A stretch of DNA of 64,000 nt from Yponomeuta sedellus (GCA_934045075.1 OW203724.1:1542501-1606500); one strand, 5' to 3'. Shown: positions 12,110-22,977, counted from the stretch's first letter. The notes: generated from the sequence alone by a model not told the origin. A program made the numbers and translations.

Positions 12110-12458
12110 CGGTACGATAGCAGTTATGACTACCATACCTCAGCTCCCTTAGCGCTGCATGCCGCTCACACCGGGTACCGGCAGAATACCAGCGCTGAAG
12201 TTCTTCCTGAACTTTCAGCACATGATGAGTCGGAGCCCATTCACATTTGCCACACCTAGGTTGATCACTCCCAGTCCATTACATTGCCTAGGTACACTAC
12301 AGTACCGTGTATGACTTATCTTCTGAGTTTTTTTGCTTTTTATGTATGCTACTGTTTTATTATTGCTTTGGACTGGTATTTGGTTTTGTATTGCTATGCA
12401 TTGTATACGTGTGTGTCTTATGTGAATAAATGTTTTATCTATCTATCTATCTATCTAA
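12110..12458 (+). mobile_element. LINE 3' untranslated end with (ATCT)n tail
   Basis: TATGTGAATAAATGTTTT followed by an ATCT run (12436-12456) is a typical LINE 3' end with a polyadenylation-like AATAAA and a simple-repeat tail. The upstream coding part was not recognised. Confidence 0.45.
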
Positions 12459-12599
12459 AGTACAAAGTACTGCCGGAGGTCGTGGTTTTGTTTGGATGTA
12501 CATTTGAACAAATACATAGCCTCAGTATCAGTGTATTTACATCTTTGTCACCTAGCTGGTTTACCTTAACCTACTTCGTAACATCACAAACATAAAGCC

Positions 12600-13376
12600 A
12601 CGCTGCTCGTGGCCTAGGCGAACCGAATGATTGGAATCAATCACTTGACTTAAGCAACAACAGGCGCAGTCAGGTGCTGGATGGGTGACCGTATCGTGAC
12701 TACTGCTTGTGATATTTTTTCCGAGCGCTTCCGTGCTTCGCAAGGCATGCGAAGCCGATAGCGCCTTCTGTCGCGCAATGGAAGTCGTTAAGCCATGTCA
12801 GAGGCTTCAGTTAGTTTATCCTGTTTTCTCCGCACTCAGCCTCATAGTTGGGCCATTGTGAGATCACTCCAGCCAGCCAATCTTTTTTCAGAAAGCCAGC
12901 AGTGCACCCAGGTCACTGCTGGCCTCCCGAAGGATCCCAGCTTTCCTATTATCGATGTTCGTTCCACTTCCACGCTCCCTCAGTGAATGAACACGTCGCG
13001 GGTAGTTCGTCTTCCTTGAGGCATAGTCGACATAACGGGATGTCGGTCAGTCCCATAGCGTGGAGGTGTTTATTCAGTGTTCAATGGCTCGTCATAAGTG
13101 CCATGGCTTTGCGCAGATCGCTGCATGTGAGGCGTTTCGATATTGTTGGTAGGGCCTCTCTGGCTTGTTTGCATTTCGTTTCTGTTTTCCATAGTTCAGC
13201 ATGATGGGTTTCTGTTTGCAATCTTAATGTCGGAGGCCTTATGGGCAGCTTTATAACTTAAGGCCCGCCTCTGTCTTATAATCCTCCACTAACCCAGGCT
13301 TGGCCCCGTGGTATAGTGTGACCTAAACTTAAGAGACCCGTGCTCCAGCGTGTGGACATACAAAGGGTTGATATCA
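12600..13376 (+). mobile_element. 5S-derived SINE split by a LINE fragment
   Basis: The 5S-like head (GGCCTAGGCGAACCGAATGA..., TTAAGCAACAAC..., TGGATGGGTGACCG) begins near 12605. The SINE continues to the CAAAGGGTTGATATC end at about 13375. It is interrupted at 12806-13226 by a 421-bp LINE-derived insertion. This is the best-preserved 5S box-C match in the window. Confidence 0.75.
12795..13237 (-). mobile_element. Truncated LINE 3' fragment nested in the 5S SINE
   Basis: The near-identical 11-mers ATGTCAGAGGC (12795-12805) and ATGTCGGAGGC (13227-13237) flank it, and SINE sequence continues on both sides. The minus strand reads SKRLTCSDLRKAMAL and then GLTDIPLCRLCLKEDELPAT. This is the C-terminal RNase H and Cys-rich end typical of Jockey/R1-like LINEs, with stops and frameshifts. 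Confidence 0.7.
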
Positions 13377-13394
13377 AAAAAGGGCACCTCTGTA

Positions 13395-13610
13395 TCCCAG
13401 AGGGGTGAGCAGATGCAGGGACTGCCAGTTGCTATTATACGATCCTGGTTAATTACTATCACTTCATCGCCATTTATTAGTCGTTGCATGCGAGACGGTT
13501 TTGGGTACGTTTTATCCTGCCCTTTGCTGACACGTCCCCTATTCGACCAAATACGGGTCGAAGTATGTTCGCCTGGAGCGTTTCTTACCAGTCATTCCAC
13601 TCACATTCGC
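13395..13610 (-). pseudogene. LINE C-terminal fragment
   Basis: The minus strand reads GRIGDVSAKGRIKRTQNR, then MQRLINGDEVIVINQDRI. It aligns with the C-terminal segment of the copy at 20110-20394, with substitutions and frameshift. Confidence 0.55.
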
Positions 13611-13689
13611 CATTCCACCCACATTATATTTATTCTTTCTTACTTCATAATAATTATTGTTCTTAAAATATACAGTATATGATATACAT

Positions 13690-13890
13690 CCCACTGTAGA
13701 GCACAGGTCTTCTTTCAGAAAGAATATAGGCTTGATCACCACGCGTGCCCACCTCAGATATGCGAACAGCGAGTTATATGAACATATCAGCCAGTCAGGT
13801 TTCTTTACGATGTTATCATTCACAATTAGCGAGTGGTATTTCTACTTTAACTTCACAAATGTGCCTGAGATACATAACATAACTATAATA
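13690..13890 (-). mobile_element. Lepidopteran tRNA-derived SINE, degenerate, minus strand
   Basis: CTTTCAGAAAGAATATAGGC, GCGTGCCCACCTCAGATATG and ACGATGTTATCATTCACAAT on + match the reverse complement of the SINE body at 38300. The head is decayed. Confidence 0.5.
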
Positions 13891-13974
13891 ATACTGGTTT
13901 CAACAAAAAATAATGAGTTATCTTCTACATTATGGGATTCGATCGTGAGTTCACCTAAAGGAGAGTAACTTTTG

Positions 13975-14105
13975 ATTTTGACAGATGTAATCGAATTCAT
14001 GTGCGAGTTCATGATCGAAGTGAGCTGCGAATCGAACCTTCAGAATACCAATTTCATTGACATTTGTAGTTCTCTTCACCGCCGTAGCGCCAGTGTAGAA
14101 TTAAG
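13975..14105 (-). repeat. Dispersed repeat shared with 7100-7265
   Basis: The minus strand carries GGCGCTACGGCGGTGAAGAG and CGATTACATCTGTCAAAA. Confidence 0.45.
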
Positions 14106-14864
14106 TCTTGATTTAAAAGCAAACTATTCGTTTGTGTGTGTGTGAAGTGTGACCAGATGCTGGCCGGAAAATATTGACAAAGTTTGGAAAAACTGGGTCT
14201 AACCATGACGGAGTAAAAATATGAAAAAAATACGTTCTATGCTTAAGTACGTTCATATAACACTTTCTATTTAACATTACATCGAGTGTAAATTACTGTG
14301 TCAATGTTTTTATCTGTAAATAGAAAAAAAAAACAAATAAAGAAACGATAAAGAAAAATAAATAGGTTTTTAAATAAAGAAACGGTAGTCTACTTGAAAA
14401 CACACTCAGTGTTTTCGTGCTAACCACCCAAATTATGTAGATGTCATATTTAAACGCTCCGAAACGCTAAAATATAAAACGAAACAAAAGTGCCAAGAAA
14501 TGTGTTTTTTAAGATTTCTGTTTTTGATTTACCTACGGCAAAAACGTGTAACAAATTAATAATACAAATCGGCTATGTGCGAAATCCCCCACTAAATAGT
14601 TTACTGAAATAAAAAAAAACGCAGAATAGATTAATACTTCTCTCTTTGTGTTCGAGTCTGACTCGCGCTTTGCTAGATTTTATCTATATATCATATTATA
14701 GAACTACATAACATATTGTAAGAAGGCGAACATAGAAAAGCTGTTATTAGTGACTTATACATGTTCTCTTTACAGTTCCATCGACGACTTGAAATTCGTA
14801 AATGAGTCAGTCAACTTGTTAAATGAATCATTTACACAATGATAAGGAGTAAGACGTCATGATT

Positions 14865-14965
14865 GTGCAACATCAAAGAGCGGAACGTCGTTAAGACTGC
14901 GGAAGAGCTATTCAGAATTGCACGGAACAGAGAACGCTGTACTGAGTTTAGTTGCCGTGAATTTT
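14865..14965 (+). pseudogene. LINE C-terminal end, leading into a hairpin
   Basis: The stretch reads NVVKTAEELFRIARNRERC, matching the fragment at 950-1210. Its 3' end forms the left arm of the hairpin at 14941-15072. Confidence 0.55.
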
Positions 14966-15072
14966 CTTCTTCTTCTTAAAGTGCTTCTTCATTAATTGAA
15001 CTTACTACCAACCTTAATTAATGAAGAAGCACTTTAAGAAGAAGAAGAAAATCCACGGCAACTAAACTCGGT
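14941..15072. repeat. Hairpin made from a LINE 3' end
   Basis: Arms 14941-14997 and 15016-15072 (about 57 bp each) contain AGTTTAGTTGCCGTG and the TTCTTCTTCTTCTTAAAG tail. The left arm is continuous with a LINE C-terminus, so a 3' end appears duplicated in inverted form. Confidence 0.7.
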
Positions 15073-15191
15073 CACCAAACTACTTGCTAATGTGCGTTAA
15101 TATGACGCACATATAAAGCGTCTAATAAACAATGTTATTAACGGTGTGATATTAATAGCTTGTCGATCACACGCAAAATACTTAAGATAAT

Positions 15192-15452
15192 ATGCTTTTG
15201 GATTTTTCCAAAGCTGTCGAAAAGTTCTCTGTTCCCATTCTGCTGGATAAACTAGAAACCATTGGAATCGGAGAGTTGCCCTTTCAAGGCAATGTAAATG
15301 AGCGACAAGTTAGGATTGGTGACTACACGTATGATATAGGCGTATGGCGTGCTCCCCAGAATTCCGTGTTATGTCTTGAAAGAGCTTACAGAGCTGTGAT
15401 AAAAGTAATACTTAGTGGTTCAGTCAGATACTCGATTACACTTTTATATTGA
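15192..15452 (+). pseudogene. LINE reverse transcriptase fragment, internally deleted
   Basis: LLDFSKAVEKFSVPILLDKL is the RT motif usually seen as (F/V)LDFSKAFD. VRIGDYTYDIGVWRAPQNSV then covers the region before the catalytic box. The frame jumps to LERAYRAVIKVILSG, which normally lies far downstream, so the middle (including the YxDD box) has been deleted. A stop follows at 15450-15452. Confidence 0.65.
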
Positions 15453-16529
15453 GACTTGATTGATTTCCTCACAAAATTATTAAACAGAAACAACACATCT
15501 ATGACCTACGTTCCCCTAGTACTTAAGAATTGACAGAGTATACCAAACGTTAGCCCAGAGAACCAAACTTTCCCGGTGTCATTTTTATGTAGTAGGTTCA
15601 TACACTTTTAATTAATAAAAAACGTAAATCCAAACAACAAAATAGTTCCTTCGTCTTAACTATTAAATAACGGAAAATCTACTAAAACCCATACAGTAAA
15701 ACCTAGCCCACAAATAAAGTTATCGTACCTCATCTTTCTCTTCTCATTTGTTTCAATTTATTTTTCCTATAGAGACATACATAGCACGAACACTCCCCGT
15801 TCACACAAACACAATACACATACGAAATTACCCCACCATCTTTCCCTCATGCTCGCTACTTTACACACGTTTACTTACCGTCCATTACACTGCACCTATC
15901 GATTTTTTGCTAAGGTTAAAATAAGATAAGAATATTGTTAATTTTATTCATTTATAATTTCTAATTATGTACAACTTATTGTGTAACCTTATTTAATAAA
16001 TGCATGTCCTAATTATACAGTGTATATTTGAAATCTAATGGTAGTTGGCGTTGACGTCTGAGATACAGTGTTCAACATTAGTTCAGATGTCATCGTTTTT
16101 TTTTGTAATGCACGCACTAGTAGGCTCGATATTATTGTGTAAGGAATGTATTGCCTATATTTTTAAAGAATAAAAATTACTGAATTACTGAACTACCTGT
16201 AAGCAAATAAATCAGTAATCGTGGCATTTTTATTTTACTCGTATGGTAACCCCACGAGAATTGCTTCTTATGCCAGCGACTTGGATACACTGTATACTGC
16301 CAATGATATAATCTTTTTTATACATTTCAATAGATTTAGGCTAGTAAATACTTAGACTGTACAATTTTAGACAACGCAACATGTTTGTAAGATTTATTTA
16401 TAGCATCGTTTTGCCAAAACATGCGAAACAAATTATAGCCTACGACTTCGACTGAAGTAATATTAGTGTCAACCCCTATGCAAGGAATGTCATATTTTCG
16501 GGTTCTGAAGGTCAAATTAAGGTGAGTGT

Positions 16530-16589
16530 GAGGTGAACGACGAGGTGACCGACGAAGTGACCGACGAAGTGACCATCGAAGTGATCGAC
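16530..16589 (+). repeat. 12-bp minisatellite, five units
   Basis: The units are variants of GAAGTGACCGAC. They keep an open frame (EVTD repeats), but it is only about 30 codons long, so coding is unlikely. Confidence 0.7.
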
Positions 16590-16779
16590 GATCTTACTGA
16601 ATCGACATGCTGAGCATCGCGAGCCATTAAGTAATACTAGAATTTTCCAAATAGGTGAATCTAGATTAGGTAGGTACTTAAATGAATTAGACGTTTTGAA
16701 GTGTGATTATAAGGCACCGGATATGATTGGCAGTATGATGGGCCGTACCTAGAAATACTAATAAATCGCATGTAACAAT

Positions 16780-17160
16780 AATAACAAAAAAAGCGCTCGT
16801 GGCCTAGTCGAACCGAGTGATTGGAATCAATCACTTGAGTTAAGCAACAGGTGCGGTCATGCGTAGGATGAATGACCGTCCAGTGACTAGCGCTTGTGGC
16901 AATTTTTCCAAGCGCTTCCGTGCTTTGCAAGGCACGTTAAGCCGTTGGTGCTGGCTGTCATGTGATGGCAGTCGTTAAGCTATGTCAGAGGCCTTATGGG
17001 CGGCTTAAAACTTCCGAAAGATAGGCGCGCCACTGTCTTACAATCCTCCACCAACCTGGACTTGGCCCCCATGGAGTATGGCCTAACCTTCCTGCGATGC
17101 AGGAAGACACTCGTGCCCCAGCAGTGGGGACATACAAAGGGTTGATATCGAATAACAAAA
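16780..17160 (+). mobile_element. 5S-rRNA-derived SINE with 10-bp target duplication
   Basis: AATAACAAAA occurs at 16780-16789 and 17151-17160 around a 361-bp insert. The head (GGCCTAGTCGAACCGAGTGA, then GTTAAGCAACAGG and GATGAATGACCG) follows the internal promoter half of eukaryotic 5S rRNA, so the element is of the SINE3 type. The body runs through GCACGTTAAGCCGTTGG and ends in GGGACATACAAAGGGTTGATATC-like sequence, probably matching a LINE partner. Confidence 0.8.
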
Positions 17161-17234
17161 GAGCGTCATCACTATTTTAACTAACAATACGCGAGAGTCC
17201 TCAGCTAGCTTTGGTTGGTCACGTTCGTTACCGA

Positions 17235-17525
17235 AAAGAGATCATAGCGGATTTGTAAAACGGCAGACTTTTCATTTGGGAGGTCGTGGGTTTGAACCCC
17301 GGCATGTACCAATGACTTTGTTTTTAAACTTACGTGCATTTGTAAAGTTATAGTTTCATTACCACTCGTTAACGGTGAAGGAAAAACATCGTGAGGAAAC
17401 CTGAGTAACTGAGGTGTTGACATAACATCATGGTTGAAATTGCCAAAACGCGGTAGGCACACATGGCAATTAAGGCCATACTCTTCCTTCGGGAGAGAGA
17501 AGGCGTGTAGTAATCTTCCCGACAG
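17235..17525 (+). mobile_element. Lepidopteran tRNA-derived SINE
   Basis: The head is tRNA-like with B box GGGTTTGAACCCC. The core is GTGAAGGAAAAACATCGTGAG, which is widespread in moth SINEs. The 3' part includes TGCCAAAACGCGGTAGGC and GGGAGAGAGAAGGCGTG. Confidence 0.7.
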
Positions 17526-17579
17526 TGGTGGATTAGGCATTATTATACCAATTTTTTACAATTTTAACATTCACGCAAG

Positions 17580-17612
17580 CGAAGCTGCGGCCATCAGCTA
17601 ATATGTATAGAA
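17580..17612 (+). mobile_element. Helitron-like 3' end
   Basis: GCGAAGCTGCGGCCATCAGC followed by TAAT matches the Helitron-like 3' end pattern. It lies just after the SINE at 17235. Confidence 0.35.
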
Positions 17613-19379
17613 GAAGGTAGTCATCAAAATTTTGTTGCGAAATCGCTTGAATAGAGTGTACTCGCGTAAGGATTGATGTGCTGTAGCGGTGCGGTGTTGA
17701 CCGTTTGCTGGACAACGAGACGCAACCGTTTTTTTGAAGAACGAAAAGTAGTCCGCGAACCGGTTCTCGTTAGCGAAGGCAGACGAGGTGACGGTCGAAT
17801 GAACGTAATAAATCTATAACTGGCTCCTAATCGATACCTTGTTGCCGCCAACGTTCGCTTAGCGATGGTTGCGGTCTTGCGGTTACTATTATTTCAGTTT
17901 TATCGCTAAGCTACTTTGCGCAGCAATCTACTTACGACACTCAGCCATGAACGAGAATTGCGATCGAGAGGAAACATCAGAATTAATATTAAATAAATAA
18001 TAAATAAAATAAATAAAATTTGGTCCGTCGATATCGATCTCTTATAAATTGTATCGAATAAAAGTACGAAGTACAAAAAGTCCCTCAAGTTACCGAGGAC
18101 ATCAAGAGGACTGGACAAAAGTTCGGTGTTTTCTTTTAAAACGCCTTTTCTCTTTCAACTTCATGTAAATTACAACACAAAGTAATCTCAGAAGATTTGC
18201 TGCCATAGCGTACCCTGAACTCAATTTCCGGGGAACAAATGACCGCACACCGTAGGCGTTGAGTCCACGACAAGTACTCGGAGGACATTTTTTACGATTC
18301 AGGGACTTTTGTCCCCAAGGGACAAAAGTCCCTGAATCGTCTGCACAGGCCTTTACGCATAAAATTACGCAAAATTTTATGTTGCTACTCGTATATCAAA
18401 GATCAAACCGAACCTAACGAGCGACGACACCGTACAGGTCGCATTGTAGCTTGTCTTTACATTGCTGGTAAGGAGATACAAATTCTTGTCAAACATTTCA
18501 AGGACTGATTGTGCGACGAGGACTAAGTACTTCGAAATGAAAAGCGGTTCCATGGTCGCGAAACATAAAAGTGTGTTTAAAAACAGTTCGTCTTTGGAAC
18601 GACCACCTCTAATGTGCTGTGTTGTGACTGCACCTCCTATTTCTTGATGTCGAGACCCCCTGGATTTATAGAGAGGCTTTTGCGTGTATCAGATGAGGTT
18701 CTTTGTGCGCGTCAAGCTTAGGATTATCGGGTGTATTCTAACGGCGGACAAATTGAGCATTGCGGCCATTGTCGTAGGCTGCGCCGCGGGCGACTCACAT
18801 GTTTGCCTTTTTGCGACGCTAAAAAATGAGCCTCCATGGAGTTTTTTATGTGATGCCATTGCTCATTGTGTTAGGCCATGGGCGTCACCTGTTAATGAGA
18901 CACAAAAGATAAGAATGGTTTGTAAGTAGAACCCAAAGTTAGAGAACGAATCGTTTAACTAAATACCTGCGAAAAAATGGTACTGCAGGAAACTTATAAG
19001 GTCACCATGTACTTATGTCCAGTTTATTTGAAATATGTTATAGAATAGTAAAGGTTTACCCAAAAGACAACCTTATTAAGTGAAAAGTTCTTATTTATAA
19101 AAACCTGATTCGCTGAAAACGTTCATAAACGTCGAATAAATAGTCTGTTTATACGGAGTTTATGGATTTTTGATTTTCTGTTTGGGTAAACATATACAAT
19201 TTTATTATTTTTTATCGCCTTATTCAGTAACTATGTCATGTATCTATTAACGCACACCACGACAAAATAAAAATACAATTCCGAGACCAGTGCATGTATG
19301 AAATAAAACGAAAATTCATCACGACAAAATATGTTGCCTCTATATAGGATTACCATATAATCAGCTTGGGCGCGTCGTA
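17613..19379. other. Upstream flank of goosecoid; no gene seen
   Basis: Apart from the hairpin at 18294 no repeat was recognised. The frames here are short and without domains. Upstream regulatory elements would be expected in this interval, but none can be shown from sequence alone. Confidence 0.4.
18294..18340. repeat. Perfect 22-bp-arm hairpin
   Basis: Arms at 18294-18315 (ACGATTCAGGGACTTTTG then TCCC) and 18319-18340 are exact inverted copies with a 3-nt loop. No flanking element was recognised. It is not followed by a T-run, and as this is eukaryotic DNA it is not called a terminator. Confidence 0.75.
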
Positions 19380-19773
19380 TTGTCACATCCATTAAGCTGC
19401 CGAGAGGTGGAGCCAGGGCGGGCCACGCCCCCGCCCCGCCCGCCCAGAGCTCGCCGCGCGGCACACACGCAATGCAACTTCAACCCGCGCTGCGTCCGAG
19501 CGACCCTCGCTCCGATCACTCACTCTTGCTACTTCTACTGACTTGAGCGCTTGGCCCGCGACACCGCACAGCGATTTCATCACGGTTCCAAAAGTACGAT
19601 ACAAGTCCGTGTGTGTAGACTTCGTCAGGCGACAAGAGCTAAGTTTTTTTTGTTTTATTCCAGTAGGACATCGCCTATCAAAGCGCGACTTCCTGAAGTG
19701 ACTGTTTTGAATTGGACAAACATGTTTAGTGCAAAATGTTGTAGTAGTGTTGTGCAATTATAATGCCGGCGCG
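19380..19773 (+). promoter_or_regulatory. GC-rich, CpG-rich 5' flank / leader of goosecoid
   Basis: From about 19380 base composition changes abruptly to GC- and CpG-rich sequence and stays so through exon 1, as expected for the promoter and leader of a developmental gene. No convincing TATA box or initiator could be fixed. Two short upstream reading frames occur just before the start: ATG at 19722, 13 codons ending at 19763, and ATG at 19763, which runs past the Gsc start in another frame. They would matter only if transcription starts upstream of them. Confidence 0.5.
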
Positions 19774-20047
19774 ATGGTCAGCGGCGGCGAGCGTGTGAGC
19801 GGCGAGGAGACGCGCGCGCGGGCGGGTGGTGGCGGCGGCGGCGGCGGCGGCATGGCGGGCGCGTGGGGCCGCGACGGGCCCGCGCTGCTCAGCACGGCGC
19901 TGCTGCTGGGCGGCGCGCTGCCCGAGCGCAGCCCGCCGCTCTTCACCATCGACAGTATTCTGGCGCCGCGCCCGCCGCAGCCGCTGCCGCCGCTGCAGCT
20001 ACACCACTTTGCACACTCACCCTTTCATCGCGCGCACGACTTTTTTG
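19774..20047 (+). CDS. Gsc: goosecoid homeobox protein, coding exon 1 (partial gene)
   Basis: This is the N-terminal coding exon of Goosecoid, a nuclear homeodomain transcription factor that acts mainly as a repressor in embryonic head and foregut patterning. It encodes 91 codons plus one base. A Gly-rich run lies at residues 18-26. The motif FTIDSILA (residues 57-64) is the eh1/GEH repressor motif that in this family recruits Groucho-type co-repressors. A Pro- and His-rich linker follows. The ATG at 19774 is the first in-frame ATG of this open stretch and has G at -3 and G at +4. The exon ends in ...DFFG at a GTACGT donor (20048) with one base of the next codon left over. That matches exon 2, which starts with the remaining two bases of a Gly codon. 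The exon is strikingly GC-rich against AT-rich flanks. A further 5' non-coding exon cannot be excluded. Confidence 0.9.
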
Positions 20048-20109
20048 GTACGTTATGATAGCTTTCGAGTCAGGCGTAAAGAAACATTATTTACATACAT
20101 AGAAACATA

Positions 20110-20394
20110 CATTACCTCACGCCTGTATCCCAGAGGGGTAGGCAGAGACCAGGGACTGCCACTTGCCACGATCCTGACCTTCGCTTCATCAACGTTCATA
20201 AGTTGTTGCATGCACGCACGCCGCCGGTTCCGGGTACTATTTATCTTCCACTTTGCAAATACATCCCCTATTTGGTCGATGTTTGTCCGCCTGGGACATT
20301 CCTTACCAGCCCTTCGACTCACATTCTCAGTATATATTTGTTTAGTCAATCTTTCTTCCTTCATCCTATCCACATGTCCAAACCAACGCAACAT
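20110..20394 (-). pseudogene. LINE C-terminal fragment inside goosecoid intron 1
   Basis: The minus strand reads MLRWFGHVDRMKEERLTKQI, then STRNRRRACMQQLMNVDEAK. This is the conserved C-terminal end of a common lepidopteran LINE-type reverse transcriptase polyprotein. It begins only about 60 bp after the exon 1 donor. Related pieces lie at 13395-13610, 25590-25765 and possibly 44940-45000. Confidence 0.7.
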
Positions 20395-20852
20395 TCTTTT
20401 CTAAATTGTAGTTACTACATCCATCCAGTTCACAATGCAGTAAGAGACAGGAGTCTAAAATAGGTTTACCCCGTGCTATGGATCTCATGGCTTGCACTTT
20501 TCCAAAACCGAGAAGTATGTGTAGTGTTACTTTGAATGACAGGATAAATGCATTACATTACTTGAACTAACGCATATATCCCAAAGGAAAAGGCAGAGAC
20601 CGGGGTTTGCCGCTCGCCTCGATCCGACAGATATATATTTTTTTAAACTATCATAGTAAAAAAATTGATAAAAAGGGTTAATAGGGAATTTCTTGAATTG
20701 ATGATATCACAGATATTTCAATGTTCAATACTTAATGTTCAATGAAGATGTGATGAATAAATGTCCCGAGAACAAGCAAACACTTTGAAAGAAATCGCTT
20801 TCCGCATTTTAACGGTTGGTTTACATCTTGCGGAAAGGTAAATGAAGTTAAG

Positions 20853-21031
20853 TGAATATGTCATTTTTAAAAACCTATTTAGAGGCTAAAAATTCCACCC
20901 ATGCCGGGATTCGAACCCGCGACCTCTGGCTGGAATCCCGGCATGGGTGGAATTTTTAGCCTCTAAATAGGTTTGTAAAATTGTCCTTAGGCCGGGTTAG
21001 TGCAAAAAAAAAATATAATGAATATTTCATT
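20853..21031 (+). mobile_element. Foldback tRNA-SINE in goosecoid intron 1, 13-bp target duplication
   Basis: TGAATATGTCATT (20853-20865) and TGAATATTTCATT (21019-21031) flank the element, differing at one base. The insert is a short hairpin of antisense and sense tRNA 3' halves meeting at GGCTGGAATCCC, followed by TTGTCCTTAGGCCGGGTTAG and an A-rich tail. Confidence 0.8.
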
Positions 21032-22539
21032 GTCAAAATATTCCATAATATAGGATTCATTGGTCGTTAAGTCTTTTTCTACATATATACGCAGTGTTCT
21101 CGAAATCCTAACTTTTATTCTGATTCCGCGGCGAGCACGCTGCGACAACGCAACGTCGTTACCGTTTTGAACACTCAGCAGCCAATATGGATTGATCTGA
21201 CGAAACACTACTGGTGGCTTTGTTACTTCTAAGATGTAGAAAACGAAAGCAGATACAACAATGTGGGAGGATTTGTTATCACGTAATCGACTGCGAGAGG
21301 GCGATTATTATGTAACGAGATCATTTTCAATTTTAGTTATAAATAACTTTGTGACCATTATACCTCTAAACGATGTTACGTCCGCTTACAAACGTATCTT
21401 TTATATAACTCAAGTAGGGCGGATCAGACTGTTTAACGCGATTGTAGATAATGATCATCGCGGCGGTTGGTTGGCTAGAATAAAATACTATTTAGTATTA
21501 AGCACGTTGTACCTACAATCTTTACTGCTACTGAGAGGCAATCGCATCACTTTCAAATCGGTCGCAATACGCTAGTGTGCTATGGCCCTTACTCATAGCC
21601 TTAATTTACCATAATCTTAGTTTACATAACCATTCCTAAGCCTTTATGCTAATTCTTAATAAATAAGCAATTATATTTTACCGATCGGTAACTTGCCAGT
21701 GAACGGGTAAGTAGGTATTACCTAATTACTCTTATACGTTTTCAAGCCTTTATTTGTTCAAGAAGTTCGGTCCGCTTTTGGGGTTTTGGTTAAATATACC
21801 ACGGGTATTTTGTTATGGTGTTCACATTAAGAACAAAATATGACAACAAGCTGTGGCCCTCGGCGTTCCCCCGGCCTACGAGGGGCGCTGACAGGTTAAT
21901 CTCAATTACATCCATTTTTATAGAGCACTTTAAAACCTCAAAATATCCCCAGGGGTTGGGTAAAAACAACAGCATTATAATATCTTTCTTTCAATCGATA
22001 GCGGTCGCGAGCTAGACTGTTCAACCAAAAAAATAAAGACGAATAAATATGTTGATTGTAAGTAAGTACCTAGGTGGCATAAAGTAACGATGTTATTTAT
22101 AAAAACATGATTCCTTACTATATGAGTGGTCTTTGGACTTGAGTAGACTTCATATTAGAAAAACTTTACTACAGACTTAAATTTAAGTCTTATTCATAAA
22201 AGTCTATTCGACTAAAACACTCTTAAGACGTAGTTACAGACTGCTTAGGAAAGGAATGTATATTGTAAATGGGCTTTAAATCCGTATTAAGACCTTTTTA
22301 CTAGGGTTGACTTTTTATAAGTCAATCCTACTAAAGTTCTTAACAGGAATTCGTGCCACAAACCTGGCTTTAACTCCGTTTCAGTGGAATCTTTTTTTTT
22401 TAGTTCTTTTGGACACATTGTATAGATTGTGCAGCGTCAATCATCATTGTTGACCTACTCAAGACAGGTGTTGGTGATATGACCACTTAGACGCTTACAA
22501 CATATTTTAAATGTAGGTATTCGACTTTGATGCCACTGT

Positions 22540-22660
22540 CTTACAATCCTCCGCCAACCCGGACTTGGCCCCCGTGGTGGAGTAAGACCTAGCCTTCCTG
22601 CGATGCAGGAAGAGACCCATGCACCAGCAGTGGGTACTTACAAGGTTTGATATCTTCTTC
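22540..22660 (+). mobile_element. 5S-derived SINE 3' fragment
   Basis: CACTGTCTTACAATCCTCCG ... GATGCAGGAAGAGACCC ... TTTGATATC is followed by a TTC run. It matches the 3' third of the 16780 copy. Confidence 0.6.
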
Positions 22661-22977
22661 TTCTATATATATGGATTGAAATCAATTCCTACATCACAAA
22701 GTTTGTTTGTTACACTTAACTGCACAAATACAACTTTTTTAAAAAAAAATAAACTTATTTTTATGTTTTAAAGTGCATACTATTCATATTTTTTGTTCTC
22801 TATGTATGATTTACGTAGGTATACAGAAATAAAGTATAAAGCAGTCTAGATACTAAACATAAGTTTCAAATTAAAAACGTAGCGTGGCTACGCTAAACAA
22901 CGTAAATGAAAAAATATATGTTTAAGCCTTCGTTTTCGTAAAGATCAATCGTTATAATTACTAACTATACGTACATA

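Noticed and set aside
12605..12700. 5S rRNA gene or pseudogene
   Set aside because: Only the internal promoter half resembles 5S, and the sequence continues into a repeated SINE body found at other sites.
19758..19949. Antisense Pro-rich open frame over goosecoid exon 1
   Set aside because: It is a shadow of the GC-rich Gly/Ala-coding exon on the other strand.
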